Origin: Streptomyces sp. NRRL B-1140
Lineage (GTDB): Bacteria; Actinomycetota; Actinomycetes; Streptomycetales; Streptomycetaceae
DNA: 64,000 bases
Reading direction: 5' to 3'
Assembly: GCF_001280065.1 (NCBI RefSeq)
Contig: NZ_LGEA01000097.1
Span: 62,001 to 126,000, forward strand
The translations under genes and the position numbers were made by a program. The notes beneath the pieces were generated by a model. That model saw only the letters and a list, made by a program, of their open reading frames with translations. It made no database searches and was not told the DNA's origin. Of the stretch, positions 8,241 to 16,331 are shown one piece after another (the stretch's first letter is position 1; each line of letters starts with the position of its first letter).

Positions 8241-8939
8241 ATGGTCCCCCGCGCCTCGCTCCCGCCCCGCACCGGGCTCCTCGTCTTCCAGCCCCTCAAA
8301 CGGCGCTCCTGCGCCGAGTGCCGACGGGGACCCCTACCGCTGCTGGTCCTGGAGGACGGCGTCCCGCGCTGCCTGGACTGCGCCGACCTCGCGCACCTGG
8401 TGTTCCTCCCGAGTGGCGACACCGCGCTGACCCGCAGATCGCGGGAGGAGAGCGCGCTGTCGGCGGTGGTCGTACGGTTCAACCGGCGCAAGAGCCGGTA
8501 CGAGCGGCAGGGCGTCCTGGTCGAGGAGGCGGCGCTCGCGCGGGCCGAGCAGCGGTGCCTCGCGGATGCCGAGGCGAGACGGCGGCGCCGGGTGCGGGAC
8601 GCGCGGCGGCGGGCGGCTCAGGACGCCCTGTTCGCCCAGGCGTTCGCGACGGAGATACTCCGGCTCTTTCCGGGATGCCCGTCCGGTCGAGCGCGGTCCA
8701 TCGCCCTGCACGCCTCGGAGCGGGGCAGCGGACGGGTGGGCCGCAGCGCGGCGGGCCGTGCGCTCACCGAGGGGGCGGTGACCTCGGCGGTCGCGGCGTC
8801 CGTACGGCATCTGGACACGCCGTACGACCGGCTGCTGATGAGTGGTGTGCCGCGCCACGAGGCGCGGCGGCGGATCGCGGCGGCGGTGGCGACGGTGCTG
8901 CGGGGGTGGGCCGAGGAGGGACTCGGCTCCGCGGGGTGA
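8241..8939 (+). CDS. DUF2293-type conserved protein
   Basis: A 232-residue protein, rich in Arg. The N-terminal part holds two CxxC pairs (CAEC at about 24-27 and CLDC at about 44-47), a probable zinc knuckle. The central region is a basic Arg/Ala-rich helix (coiled-coil tendency), and the C-terminal part (about 140-225) resembles DUF2293: FPGCPSGRARSIALHA, then SVRHLDTPYDRLLMSG and a helix with HEARRRI. The function of the family is unknown. Start 8241 is preferred over an upstream in-frame start at 8172, which would add an unlike N-terminus. Confidence 0.72.
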   Translation: MVPRASLPPRTGLLVFQPLKRRSCAECRRGPLPLLVLEDGVPRCLDCADLAHLVFLPSGDTALTRRSREESALSAVVVRFNRRKSRYERQGVLVEEAALARAEQRCLADAEARRRRRVRDARRRAAQDALFAQAFATEILRLFPGCPSGRARSIALHASERGSGRVGRSAAGRALTEGAVTSAVAASVRHLDTPYDRLLMSGVPRHEARRRIAAAVATVLRGWAEEGLGSAG

Positions 8940-9128
8940 TGTGGGGCGGTCGGCAGGTCGTGACAGGTACCGCCCGGCGGACAGCGGGGCGGGGGCCGTT
9001 CGGCGGACCGTGGGCGTGTGCTCACGGCCCCCTGCGGCCCGGCCATGATCACTGTGCTCGTACGGGATTTCGCTTGTGCTGAGGAAGGGTGCCGGGCAGG
9101 ATCCCGGCTCGACGGGCGGGAGAAGGAC

Positions 9129-9608
9129 ATGATCGACGGACCGTACTTCGTACTGACGGTGCTGGGGGTGCTCGGGACCGGCCTGGTGGCCGGGGTGTTC
9201 TGCGGGTTCTCGACCTTCGTGATGCGGGGCCTCGGCACGCTGCCGCCCGCGCAGGGGGTCGCCGCGATGAACGCGATCAACGCGGCCGCGGTGGCTCCGC
9301 CGTTCATGATCGTGTTCCTCGGATCCGCGGCGCTGTGCGCGGTGATCGCCGTGGTGACGTTCGTGCTGTGGCCGGACGAGGGCACGGTGGAGCTGCTGGT
9401 CGGCAGCGCCCTGTATCTGTTCGGGTCGTTGGGGCTGACCATGGTCGCGAACGTGCCGCGCAACGACGCACTGGCGGGGCTGGAGCCGGACACACCTCCG
9501 GCGGCGGCGTACTGGGCGGCGTATCTGCGGGAGTGGACGCTGTGGAACCACATCCGCACGGCCGCCTCGGCAGGGGCGGCCCTGGCGTACGTGCTCGCGC
9601 TCACCTGA
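9129..9608 (+). CDS. DUF1772 (anthrone oxygenase-like) membrane protein
   Basis: A 159-residue protein with four predicted membrane helices, starting at ATG 9129 behind GGGAGAAGGAC. The arrangement, with a conserved Asn in the third segment (MVANVPRNDAL) and a Trp-rich WTLWNHIRT before the last helix, matches DUF1772. That family includes fungal anthrone oxygenases and small bacterial membrane proteins of unknown role. There is no polyketide context, so no substrate is assigned. A hairpin begins at its stop codon. Confidence 0.8.
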   Translation: MIDGPYFVLTVLGVLGTGLVAGVFCGFSTFVMRGLGTLPPAQGVAAMNAINAAAVAPPFMIVFLGSAALCAVIAVVTFVLWPDEGTVELLVGSALYLFGSLGLTMVANVPRNDALAGLEPDTPPAAAYWAAYLREWTLWNHIRTAASAGAALAYVLALT

Positions 9609-9637
9609 CACCGGCGGCTCACCGGAATCCGGTGTCA
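9606..9637 (+). terminator. hairpin terminator of the DUF1772 gene
   Basis: TGACACCGG and CCGGTGTCA form a perfect 9-bp stem around 14 nt, starting at the stop codon. Nested inside is CACCGGA-A-TCCGGTG (9620-9634), an alternative stem. Confidence 0.5.
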
Positions 9638-9760
9638 CACGGCGACAGGCACCGGCCGGGAGGCGGACGTATCGTGGCGAGAAGAGTGCCGCACGACGAG
9701 TGAGAAGTGTGCCGCCAGACGCCGTACGGCCCGTCCCCCGCGCACGCAAGGAAGCCGGCC

Positions 9761-11251
9761 ATGGCCGATCCCAAGGGTTTCATGACCACGCCCCGCCAGG
9801 ACTGGCCGCGCAGGCCGGTCGAGGAACGCGCGCGGGACTGGGACGAGGTCTATGTCCCCGGGGCACTGCTGCCCATCATCAGCGAGCAGGCCGACCGTTG
9901 CATGGACTGCGGCATCCCCTTCTGTCACGACGCGTGCCCGCTGGGCAATCTGATCCCCGAGTGGAACGACCTGGTCTCCCGGGAGGACTGGCGGGCGGCC
10001 TCCGACCGGCTGCACGCGACGAACAACTTCCCGGAGTTCACCGGCCGGTTGTGCCCGGCTCCGTGCGAGACCGGGTGTGTCCTGGCGATCAACCAGCCGG
10101 CCGTCACGATCAAGAACGTCGAGTGTGCCATCGCGGACCGGGCCCAGGAGGAGGGCTTCGCACCGCCGAGGCCACCGGAGCGGCTGTCCGGCAAGACGGT
10201 CGCGGTGATCGGCTCGGGCCCGACGGGGCTGGCCGCGGCCCAGCAGCTGACGCGGGCCGGGCACACGGTCGCCGTGTACGAGAGGGACGACCGGCTCGGC
10301 GGGCTGCTGCGGTACGGCATCCCGGCGTTCAAGATGGAGAAGCGCCATCTGGAGCGCCGGCTGGAGCAGATGCGGGCCGAGGGGACGAAGTTCCGGACGT
10401 CCACCGCGGTCGGGCGGGACATCGGGGCCGAAGAGCTGCGGACCCGTTATGACGCCGTCGTGCTCGCCACCGGGGCGACCGCGTGGCGTGAACTGCAGGT
10501 GCCGGGGCGGGAGCTGACGGGGATCCACCAGGCGATGGAGTACCTGCCGCTGGCCAACCGGGTGCGTGAGGGTGATCTGGAGACGTCTCCGCTGTCGGCC
10601 GCGGGGAAGCACGTGGTCATCGTCGGCGGTGGCGACACCGGGGCGGACTGCCTGGGCACGGCGGTCCGGGAGGGCGCGGCGTCCGTGACCCAGCTGGACA
10701 TCTACGCGCTGCCGGGCGCGGAGCGCGACGAGGAGACCGAGCCCTGGCCGACGTACCCGATCCGGGTCTACCGGCTCTCCGCCGCTCATGAAGAGGCCCG
10801 CGACCTGCGGACCGCGCCGGTCGCCAACGCGGACGCGCGGCTCTTCGCGGCGTCCACACTGCGCTTCGACGGCGACGCGCAAGGGCATGTGCGATCGCTG
10901 CACCTGGTCGAGGTGGACGCGCGGCGCCGCCCGGTGGAGGGCACCGGGCGGACGCTCCCCGCCGACCTCGTCCTGCTCGCCCTCGGCTTCTCCGGGCCCG
11001 ACCGGGAGGACGGGCTAGTCGACCAGCTGAGGCTGGAGATGGAGCCCCGCGGGACGATCGCGCGGGACTCCCGGTTCGCCACGAACGTGCCCGGGGTGTT
11101 CGCCGCGGGCGACGCGGCACGGGGGCAGTCGCTCATCGTGTGGGCGATCGCCGAGGGACGGGCGGTGGCGGCCGCCGTCGACCGTCATCTGACGGGCAGT
11201 TCGAGGCTGCCGGCACCGATCGGGCCCCACGACCGGCCCATGGCGGTGTAG
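9761..11251 (+). CDS. gltD: glutamate synthase small-subunit-like NADPH oxidoreductase
   Basis: A 496-residue GltD-family flavoprotein. Cysteine clusters for two low-potential [4Fe-4S] centres are Cys47/50/55/59 (CMDCGIPFCHDACP) and Cys98/102/106 (CPAPCETGC). VAVIGSGPTGLAA (about 147-159) binds FAD and VVIVGGGDTGADC (about 286-298) binds NADPH; DAARGQSLIVWAI near the C-terminus is the second FAD-binding signature. In GOGAT this subunit passes electrons from NADPH to GltB. No gltB is adjacent, so it may serve a distant GltB or another partner. Start 9761 has AAGGAAG upstream. Its 3' end carries half of a direct repeat. Confidence 0.9.
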   Translation: MADPKGFMTTPRQDWPRRPVEERARDWDEVYVPGALLPIISEQADRCMDCGIPFCHDACPLGNLIPEWNDLVSREDWRAASDRLHATNNFPEFTGRLCPAPCETGCVLAINQPAVTIKNVECAIADRAQEEGFAPPRPPERLSGKTVAVIGSGPTGLAAAQQLTRAGHTVAVYERDDRLGGLLRYGIPAFKMEKRHLERRLEQMRAEGTKFRTSTAVGRDIGAEELRTRYDAVVLATGATAWRELQVPGRELTGIHQAMEYLPLANRVREGDLETSPLSAAGKHVVIVGGGDTGADCLGTAVREGAASVTQLDIYALPGAERDEETEPWPTYPIRVYRLSAAHEEARDLRTAPVANADARLFAASTLRFDGDAQGHVRSLHLVEVDARRRPVEGTGRTLPADLVLLALGFSGPDREDGLVDQLRLEMEPRGTIARDSRFATNVPGVFAAGDAARGQSLIVWAIAEGRAVAAAVDRHLTGSSRLPAPIGPHDRPMAV

Positions 11252-11290
11252 TCCGGCATCGATCCGGCCGTACGACCGGCCCATGGCGGT
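11217..11290. repeat. 31-bp imperfect direct repeat at the 3' end of gltD
   Basis: Two copies at 11217-11247 and 11260-11290 share 28 of 31 bases, including a 19-bp identical core (ACGACCGGCCCATGGCGGT). The first copy encodes the last residues of GltD; the second is non-coding, 43 bp downstream. Confidence 0.8.
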
Positions 11291-11413
11291 CCGCCCTGCT
11301 CGGCGGACGATCATCGCCCGCCTGCCCGAGGAGCGCTGCCCTTCCGACGCACGATCACCACCCGTCCCACGGACGCTCCGCCCCCGCCCCAGCCAGCCCC
11401 GCCCACGGAAGGA

Positions 11414-11899
11414 TCACCGCTCGTCCGTCCCCGCGACCTTCGCCGTCGACAGCGCCACCCGGTTCCACGTGTTGATCGTGCAGATCAGGGCGATGACCTG
11501 GGCCAGTTCCCGTTCGTCGAAGAGCGTGGCCGCCTCCGCGTAGACGTCGTCCGGGACGCCGGCGTCGGCGACGAGCGTCAGCGCGTCCGTGAGGGCGAGG
11601 GCCGCCTGCTCCCGCTCGGAGAAGAAGTGACGGGCCTCGCGCCACACGGCGACCATGTGCAGCCGGTCCTCGCTCTCACCGGCCTTGCGGGCGTCGTTGG
11701 TGTGCATGTGGAGGCAGTACGCGCAGTGGTTGAGGTGCGAGGAACGGATCTGGAGCAGCTCCACCAGAGCCGGGTCGAGGCCGTCGCGGGCTGCGGCGTC
11801 GAAGGCGATGAGGGCCCGGAAGGCCTTCGGGGCGGACGCGCCGAAGTCCAGCCGGTTCGCCGTCCCGAAGATGCTCCTCGTGCTCGTGTTCGTCGTCAT
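11414..11899 (-). CDS. carboxymuconolactone decarboxylase/AhpD-family protein
   Basis: A 161-residue all-helical protein with the redox motif HCAYCLHMHT (CxxC plus His), diagnostic of AhpD-like members of the CMD family. These act as peroxidase-associated alkylhydroperoxidases or gamma-carboxymuconolactone decarboxylase relatives. The CxxC favours a redox role over decarboxylation. Start 11899 has GAAGGG 5 nt upstream; a TTG 9 nt earlier is possible. It is divergent from the MocR regulator with only 47 bp between the starts, so it is a likely target of that regulator. Confidence 0.88.
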   Translation of the reverse strand: MTTNTSTRSIFGTANRLDFGASAPKAFRALIAFDAAARDGLDPALVELLQIRSSHLNHCAYCLHMHTNDARKAGESEDRLHMVAVWREARHFFSEREQAALALTDALTLVADAGVPDDVYAEAATLFDERELAQVIALICTINTWNRVALSTAKVAGTDER

Positions 11900-11946
11900 G
11901 CCCTTCAACCTACGAGCCGTAAAGACCCGTTGTAGGGTGCATTTCC
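11900..11946. promoter_or_regulatory. short divergent control region (AhpD-like gene / MocR regulator)
   Basis: The 47-bp gap contains CTACGAGCCGT and ACCCGTTGTAG, an imperfect inverted pair, and ACGGGTC/ACGGCTC direct half-sites on the minus strand. MocR proteins commonly bind such repeated half-sites. TAGGGT (11934-11939) could be the -10 box for the regulator gene. Confidence 0.4.
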
Positions 11947-13359
11947 GTGGGAGATTCGTGGGTCAATGTGGCGGAGCGCATCGGCTCCGACCTGCATCTG
12001 GAGCTGACCGGGCCGGGCGGCCGCCGGGCGGCGCTGATCCGGGCCCTGCGCGAGGCCGTCCGCAGCGGGCGGCTCGCCCCGGGCATGCGGCTGCCGCCGT
12101 ACCGCTCGCTCGCGGCGGACCTCGGTGTCGCCCGCAACACGGTGGCGGACGCCTACGCGGAACTCGTCGCGGAGGGCTGGCTCACCGCCCGGCAGGGCTC
12201 GGGCACCCGGGTCGCGGAACGGGCCCAGCCGCTGCGGCCCGCCGCCCGTGTGCCGAAGAAGGCGCCTGCACGCGAGCGTGGTCCGCGGCACGACCTGCGG
12301 CAGGGCACGCCGGACGCCTCGGCCTTCCCGCGCACCGCCTGGCTGACCTCCTACCGGCGGGCCCTCCAGCAGGCGCCCCACGAGGTGTTCGGGCCGGGCG
12401 ACCCCGCGGGGCGGCGGGAACTGCGGGAGGCACTCACGGAGTACCTGGCACGCGCCCGGGGCGTGCGGACCGCGCCGGACCGGATCGTGGTCTGCTCCGG
12501 TTTCGCGCACGCGCTACGGCTGCTGTTCGGCGGCGGCGTCCTGCGCGGGCCCCTGGCGGTGGAGGCGTACGGACTCGGGTTCCACCGGGAGGTCCTGGCC
12601 GCGGCCGGTGTGCGGACCGTGCCCCTCCCCCTCGACCAAGACGGCGCACAGGTCGGCCGGTTGGGGCGCGAACGAGCCGTACTGCTCACGCCGGCGCACC
12701 AGTTCCCGACCGGCGGCCCGCTGCACCCCGCGCGCCGGGCCGCCGTGACCGACTGGGCACGCGCGCGAGGCGGGCTGGTCCTGGAGGACGACTACGACGG
12801 GGAGTTCCGCTACGACCGCAAGCCGGTCGGCGCGGTCCAGGGGCTCGGCCCCGAGCAGGTGATCTACATCGGCTCGGTGAGCAAGAGCCTGTCGCCGGCG
12901 GTGCGGCTGGGCTGGATGGTACTCCCGGAGCGGTACGTCGGCGCCGTGCTGGAGGCCAAGGGCGAGCGGGAGGCGTGGGCGAGCGTCCTCGACCAGCTGA
13001 GCCTGGCGGACTTCCTCACCTCGGGGGCGTACGACCGGCACGTGCGGCGGATGCGGCAGCGCTACCGCGGCCGCCGGGACCGGCTCGTCGCCGCGCTCGC
13101 CGAGTACGCGCCGCACATCGAGGCCACCGGCATCGCGGCCGGCCTGCACGCGGTGCTGCGGCTGCCGCCCGGCACCGAGGCGTCCGCGGTCAAGGCCGCC
13201 GCCTGGCAGGGCATCGCCCTCGACGGCCTCGCCGCCTTCCGGCACCCGGAGACCCGCATGGCCGAAGGGGACGGGCTCGTCGTGGGGTACGCGACCCCCT
13301 CCGAGCACGCCTACGGGCCGGCCCTGGAGGCGCTGTGCGGTGTGCTGCCGCCGCCGTGA
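11947..13359 (+). CDS. MocR/PdxR-family transcriptional regulator (GntR HTH + aminotransferase-like)
   Basis: A 470-residue fusion. The N-terminal winged helix (about 25-85: RLPPYRSLAADLGVARNTV..., with AELVAEGWLTARQGSGT) is GntR/MocR type. Residues about 110-465 form a fold-type I aminotransferase domain with DDYDGEFRYDR and the PLP-lysine motif GSVSKSLSPAVRLGW (Lys313). Members bind PLP as an effector and regulate vitamin B6 genes or amine metabolism. It is divergent from the AhpD-like gene. The GTG start at 11947 lacks a strong Shine-Dalgarno, which may reflect a near-leaderless mRNA. The target is inferred from position only. Confidence 0.92.
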   Translation: MGDSWVNVAERIGSDLHLELTGPGGRRAALIRALREAVRSGRLAPGMRLPPYRSLAADLGVARNTVADAYAELVAEGWLTARQGSGTRVAERAQPLRPAARVPKKAPARERGPRHDLRQGTPDASAFPRTAWLTSYRRALQQAPHEVFGPGDPAGRRELREALTEYLARARGVRTAPDRIVVCSGFAHALRLLFGGGVLRGPLAVEAYGLGFHREVLAAAGVRTVPLPLDQDGAQVGRLGRERAVLLTPAHQFPTGGPLHPARRAAVTDWARARGGLVLEDDYDGEFRYDRKPVGAVQGLGPEQVIYIGSVSKSLSPAVRLGWMVLPERYVGAVLEAKGEREAWASVLDQLSLADFLTSGAYDRHVRRMRQRYRGRRDRLVAALAEYAPHIEATGIAAGLHAVLRLPPGTEASAVKAAAWQGIALDGLAAFRHPETRMAEGDGLVVGYATPSEHAYGPALEALCGVLPPP

Positions 13360-13379
13360 CCGCTGCCGCCGCCGTGACC
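13344..13379. repeat. tandem 18-bp duplication across the MocR gene stop codon
   Basis: GCTGCCGCCGCCGTGACC occurs twice in perfect tandem (13344-13361 and 13362-13379). The first copy contains the TGA stop; the second repeats it in the same frame. Confidence 0.85.
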
Positions 13380-13414
13380 GGCCCCTGGGCGGAAGTCCGG
13401 AAGCCCCGGGATAC

Positions 13415-14227
13415 CTAGGACTTGCGTCCGACCGCCCCGTAGCCGGGGATCACCCCGTCGTCCTGCCCGGGCACGGGCTCGCCCAGCTCGGGGTGCCAGT
13501 GGTGGGGCACCTCGACGCCGGGCTCGACGAGGTCGAGGCCGTCGAAGAAGCGGGCGAACTCCTGGCGGGAGCGCAGGGCCAGGGTGACGCCGGCGGCGCG
13601 CAGCTTGTCGGTGGCCGCCTTCGACTCCTTCGGGGTGAAGTCGGCGGTCGCGTGGGTCATCACCAGGTAGCTGCCGGAGGGCAGTTCGGCGAGCAGGCGG
13701 TTCACCAGGTCGTGGGCGCCGTCCTCGTCGGAGACGAAGTGCAGCAGCGCGACCAGCGACAGCGCGACGGGCCGGGTGAAGTCCAGGACCTTCCTCGCGC
13801 CCTCCAAAATGGCGTCCGGGTCGCGCACGTCGGCCTGGAGGTACTCGGTCACGCCCTCGTCCGTGCCGCGCAGCAGGGCCGCGGCATGGGCCAGGACGAT
13901 GGGGTCGTTGTCGCAGTAGACGACCCGGGCGCCGGGCGCCGTCTCCTGGGCGACCTGGTGGAGGTTGGGCTCGGTCGGGATGCCGGTGCCGATGTCGAGG
14001 AACTGCCGTACGCCGTTGCGGGCCAGCCAGCGTGTGGCGCGGTGCATGAAGGCGCGGTTGACCCGGGCCATCACCGGCACTCTGGGGTCGAGGGTGAGCA
14101 TCTGCCGGCCCATCTCCTCGTCGACCGGGTAGTTGTCCTTGCCGCCGAGGTACCAGTCGTACATCCGCGCGGGATGGGGTCTGGTCGTGTCGATCTGGAC
14201 GGCCGAGGTGGGGTCCTGCCCGGTCAT
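13415..14227 (-). CDS. SAM-dependent methyltransferase, DUF574 (PF04672-type) family
   Basis: A 270-residue protein of the actinomycete-specific SAM methyltransferase group formerly DUF574. Its hallmark is the N-terminal ARMYDWYLGGKDNYPVD, followed by FLDIGTGIPTEPNLHQVA for SAM motif I, VVYCDNDPIVLAHA for motif II and ALSLVALLHFVSDED. Dozens of paralogues occur per Streptomyces genome, with unknown acceptors. Start 14227 has GGAG at good spacing; a TTG 21 nt upstream is weaker. It lies downstream of the DUF397 gene on the same strand, 80 bp away. Confidence 0.92.
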   Translation of the reverse strand: MTGQDPTSAVQIDTTRPHPARMYDWYLGGKDNYPVDEEMGRQMLTLDPRVPVMARVNRAFMHRATRWLARNGVRQFLDIGTGIPTEPNLHQVAQETAPGARVVYCDNDPIVLAHAAALLRGTDEGVTEYLQADVRDPDAILEGARKVLDFTRPVALSLVALLHFVSDEDGAHDLVNRLLAELPSGSYLVMTHATADFTPKESKAATDKLRAAGVTLALRSRQEFARFFDGLDLVEPGVEVPHHWHPELGEPVPGQDDGVIPGYGAVGRKS

Positions 14228-14307
14228 GAGGCACTCCGTAAGGCGCAAGGGACGGTCGATTCAGCACCAGCGTAGGAAGGTTGAGGACAGAAAATGGCAC
14301 GTACGCA

Positions 14308-14562
14308 TCAGGAGAGCAGGAAGTCCGCCTCCCCCGACTTCGCCCCCTCGATGAAGGCCGTCATCTCGTCGGTGGTGTAGATCAGCGCCGGCCCGTCCGG
14401 GTCGGTGGACTGACGGAGGGCGATCCGGCCGTCGGCGAGCTTCATCGCCTCCAGGCAGTTGCCTCCGTTGCCGCCGCTCCACGGCTTGTGCCAGCCTTCG
14501 CTGCCCAAGTCGCGCGCGGGCATACCGTTGTAGACGTGTTTGCGCGGCTTGATGCGATCCAT
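14308..14562 (-). CDS. DUF397 protein
   Basis: An 84-residue protein with the DUF397 pattern: W-x-K-x-x-x-S-G-G-N-G-G-N-C-L-E-A near 27-40, then DGRIALRQSTDPDGPALIYT and a C-terminal EMTAFIEGAKSGEADFL. In Streptomyces, DUF397 proteins are encoded next to XRE/DUF5753 regulators (the whiJ-type arrangement) and are thought to act as small partner proteins of those regulators. Its start abuts the stop of the upstream XRE gene with no gap, so the two are co-translated. Confidence 0.93.
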   Translation of the reverse strand: MDRIKPRKHVYNGMPARDLGSEGWHKPWSGGNGGNCLEAMKLADGRIALRQSTDPDGPALIYTTDEMTAFIEGAKSGEADFLLS

Positions 14563-15423
14563 TCACAGCTCCTTGCGGAGATCCCGGAGGATCTCCTTCG
14601 TGCGATGTGCCGTAGCGGCCTGCGCCGCCATGCGGTCCATGACCTCGAGGTGGGTCGCCACCTCGGTGCGCGCGTCGAGGTAGACGGCGCCGGTCAGGTA
14701 CTCGCTGTAGACCATGTCCGGCAGTTCGGGCATGGCGAATCGGAACAGCACGAACGGCCCGTACGTGCCCGGGTGCGGGCCATTGGCGAACGGGGCGATC
14801 TGCAGCGTCACGTTGGGCAGCTTCGTGGCGTCGAGCAGTTTGTCGATCTGGGCCCGCATCACTTCCGGGCCGCCGGCCGGGCGCCGCAGCGCGGTTTCGT
14901 CCATCACGACCCACAGCCGCGGAGCGTCCTCGCGGGTGAGCAGGTCTTGGCGCTGCATGCGCAGGGCGACATGGCGCTCGATGTCATCGGGCCGGGTCTG
15001 GCCGATGGCGCCCGACCGGAGCACCCCGCGCGCGTAGTCCTCGGTCTGCAGCAGTCCGGGGACGAAATGGGGCTCGTAACTGCGGATGACGCTGGCCGCG
15101 CCCTCCAGGCTCACGTACATCGAGAACCAGCCGGGCAGGATGTCGTGGAAACGCTGCCACCAACCGGGCCTGTTGGCCTCCTCGGCCAGCAGAACGAAGG
15201 CCTCGGCCTCCTCCTCGGGGATCCCGTAGGCCTTGAGGAGCAGTTGCAGGTACGGGATTTTGAGCGCGACCTCGGCCATTTCCATGCGGCGGACCGTTGC
15301 GGGGGCGACGCGGAGGATGCGCGCGGCCTCCTCGCGCTTCATTCCGGCGCGTTCCCTCAGGTCCAACAGGCGTCGGCCGAGAACGACCTGACCGACCGTC
15401 GGCGCGGACCGCGGTTCACTCAC
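14563..15423 (-). CDS. XRE-family regulator with DUF5753 domain (WhiJ-like)
   Basis: A 286-residue protein. An N-terminal helix-turn-helix (about 8-62: GRRLLDLRERAGMKREEAA then APATVRRMEMAEV) is followed by a DUF5753 region (about 95-275) with YEPHFVPGLLQTEDYARGVL and LWVVMDETALRRPAGG. The family regulates development or stress in Streptomyces, usually with a DUF397 partner, here directly downstream. The start at 15423 has CTGGAGGTGGAG upstream. The divergent neighbour is an anti-sigma-like ATPase. The region between them holds two clear palindromes and paired TTCGAAC repeats that are candidate operators. Confidence 0.93.
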   Translation of the reverse strand: MSEPRSAPTVGQVVLGRRLLDLRERAGMKREEAARILRVAPATVRRMEMAEVALKIPYLQLLLKAYGIPEEEAEAFVLLAEEANRPGWWQRFHDILPGWFSMYVSLEGAASVIRSYEPHFVPGLLQTEDYARGVLRSGAIGQTRPDDIERHVALRMQRQDLLTREDAPRLWVVMDETALRRPAGGPEVMRAQIDKLLDATKLPNVTLQIAPFANGPHPGTYGPFVLFRFAMPELPDMVYSEYLTGAVYLDARTEVATHLEVMDRMAAQAATAHRTKEILRDLRKEL

Positions 15424-15513
15424 GCTCCACCTCCAGGAAGAGTTCTGACGAGCCGGTCACACCAAACGCTGACAGCCCGGCGGCGCCATTCGAGGACCCT
15501 TCCGAAGAACTGA

Positions 15514-15532
15514 TTCGAACAAAGGTTTCGAA
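15514..15532. repeat. paired TTCGAAC sites upstream of the XRE gene
   Basis: TTCGAA occurs at 15514-15519 and again at 15527-15532 (13-bp period), each followed by C, about 90-110 bp upstream of the XRE start. A degenerate third site (TTCGAT) follows. These may be regulator half-sites. Confidence 0.4.
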
Positions 15533-15613
15533 CGCATCTTCGATGATCTCAACTGGCGCCGCGCGGGGTGCTGTTGCGAGCAGTGTGCCACGGCCTTTCA
15601 GACCGTCACACAG

Positions 15614-15649
15614 CACTCTGCAATTTTCAGAGTGACACTTGCCAAGTGT
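15614..15649. promoter_or_regulatory. two adjacent palindromes, candidate operators of the XRE/DUF397 module
   Basis: CACTCTG-7 nt-CAGAGTG (15614-15634) is a perfect inverted repeat. Immediately beside it is ACACTTG-C-CAAGTGT (15635-15649), also perfect. The second overlaps TTGCCA (15639-15644), a candidate -35 box of the divergent ATPase gene, so a bound repressor would block that promoter. Confidence 0.6.
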
Positions 15650-15667
15650 TCACGGCGCGGCGATAGT
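15639..15667 (+). promoter_or_regulatory. candidate promoter of the anti-sigma-like ATPase gene
   Basis: TTGCCA (15639-15644), a 17-bp spacer, then GATAGT (15662-15667). Transcription would begin about 7-8 nt later, at or next to the GTG at 15675, implying a leaderless mRNA. Confidence 0.5.
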
Positions 15668-15674
15668 GGCAAGC

Positions 15675-16331
15675 GTGATTCCGTCCGCGCCCTTAGGAAC
15701 AGACGCCGCCGCAGGCCCTCCCGGGCTTCGCGCCGCCACGGAAGAGGTCCCCCTCGGGGCCGCTGCCGAGCGCCGGTTCCGTTTCGAGCTGGCCGCACAC
15801 CCGGGTTCTCCGGCGCAGGCCAGACGCCTGACCCGAGCCCGGCTGACGGGCTGGTCGGTGTGCGAGGACACGTGCGACAGCGCGGCCCTGGTGGTTTCCG
15901 AACTGGTCACCAACGCCATCGTGCACACGGCGAGCACCCACATAGTGTGCGAGCTGCACGACGGTGACGACCTGGTGCGGATAGCCGTGCGCGACGAGGG
16001 CTGCGCCCCTGGCCAGCCCCGCGCCGCCGGCCGGACACGGCCCGAGGAGGAGCACGGGAGGGGGCTGCTCCTCGTCGACGCCCTCTGTCATTCCTGGGGC
16101 GCCCACGAGAACGGCCCCGGGCTGCTGGTCTGGGCCGAGCTGCCACGCACGGCGGACCCGTCGGGCGATCCGGCCGAGCCCTGTGACGACCTGGGCTGGG
16201 GCGCCCGCCCCAAGCGCGGACCCTCCGACGACCAGGACGACGGAGAGGGAACCCACCAGGAGGCCCGCCACCCGCGCGGAGTCCCGGAGGTCCCCCCGCA
16301 GAAGAACCGCCGAGAGACGGGGCGCGCATGA
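15675..16331 (+). CDS. ATP-binding protein, RsbW/SpoIIAB-like (HATPase_c)
   Basis: A 218-residue protein with a GHKL-type ATPase domain: the N box VVSELVTNAIVHT near 74-86, the G1 box RDEGCAPG and the G2 box EEHGRGLLLVDAL. Such single-domain proteins act as anti-sigma factor kinases or as uncharacterised regulators; Streptomyces has dozens, often beside XRE/DUF397 pairs. After about residue 160 the protein is a Pro/Asp/Arg-rich tail without fold. GTG 15675 is chosen because a promoter-like pair places the transcription start there; GTG 15666 is the alternative. It overlaps the next gene by 4 nt. Confidence 0.85.
   Translation: MIPSAPLGTDAAAGPPGLRAATEEVPLGAAAERRFRFELAAHPGSPAQARRLTRARLTGWSVCEDTCDSAALVVSELVTNAIVHTASTHIVCELHDGDDLVRIAVRDEGCAPGQPRAAGRTRPEEEHGRGLLLVDALCHSWGAHENGPGLLVWAELPRTADPSGDPAEPCDDLGWGARPKRGPSDDQDDGEGTHQEARHPRGVPEVPPQKNRRETGRA

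Noticed and set aside
15416..15616. A 66-codon minus-strand frame overlapping the XRE start by 8 bp
   Set aside because: Third-position GC is low for this genome, there is no ribosome binding site, and it covers the operator/promoter region.
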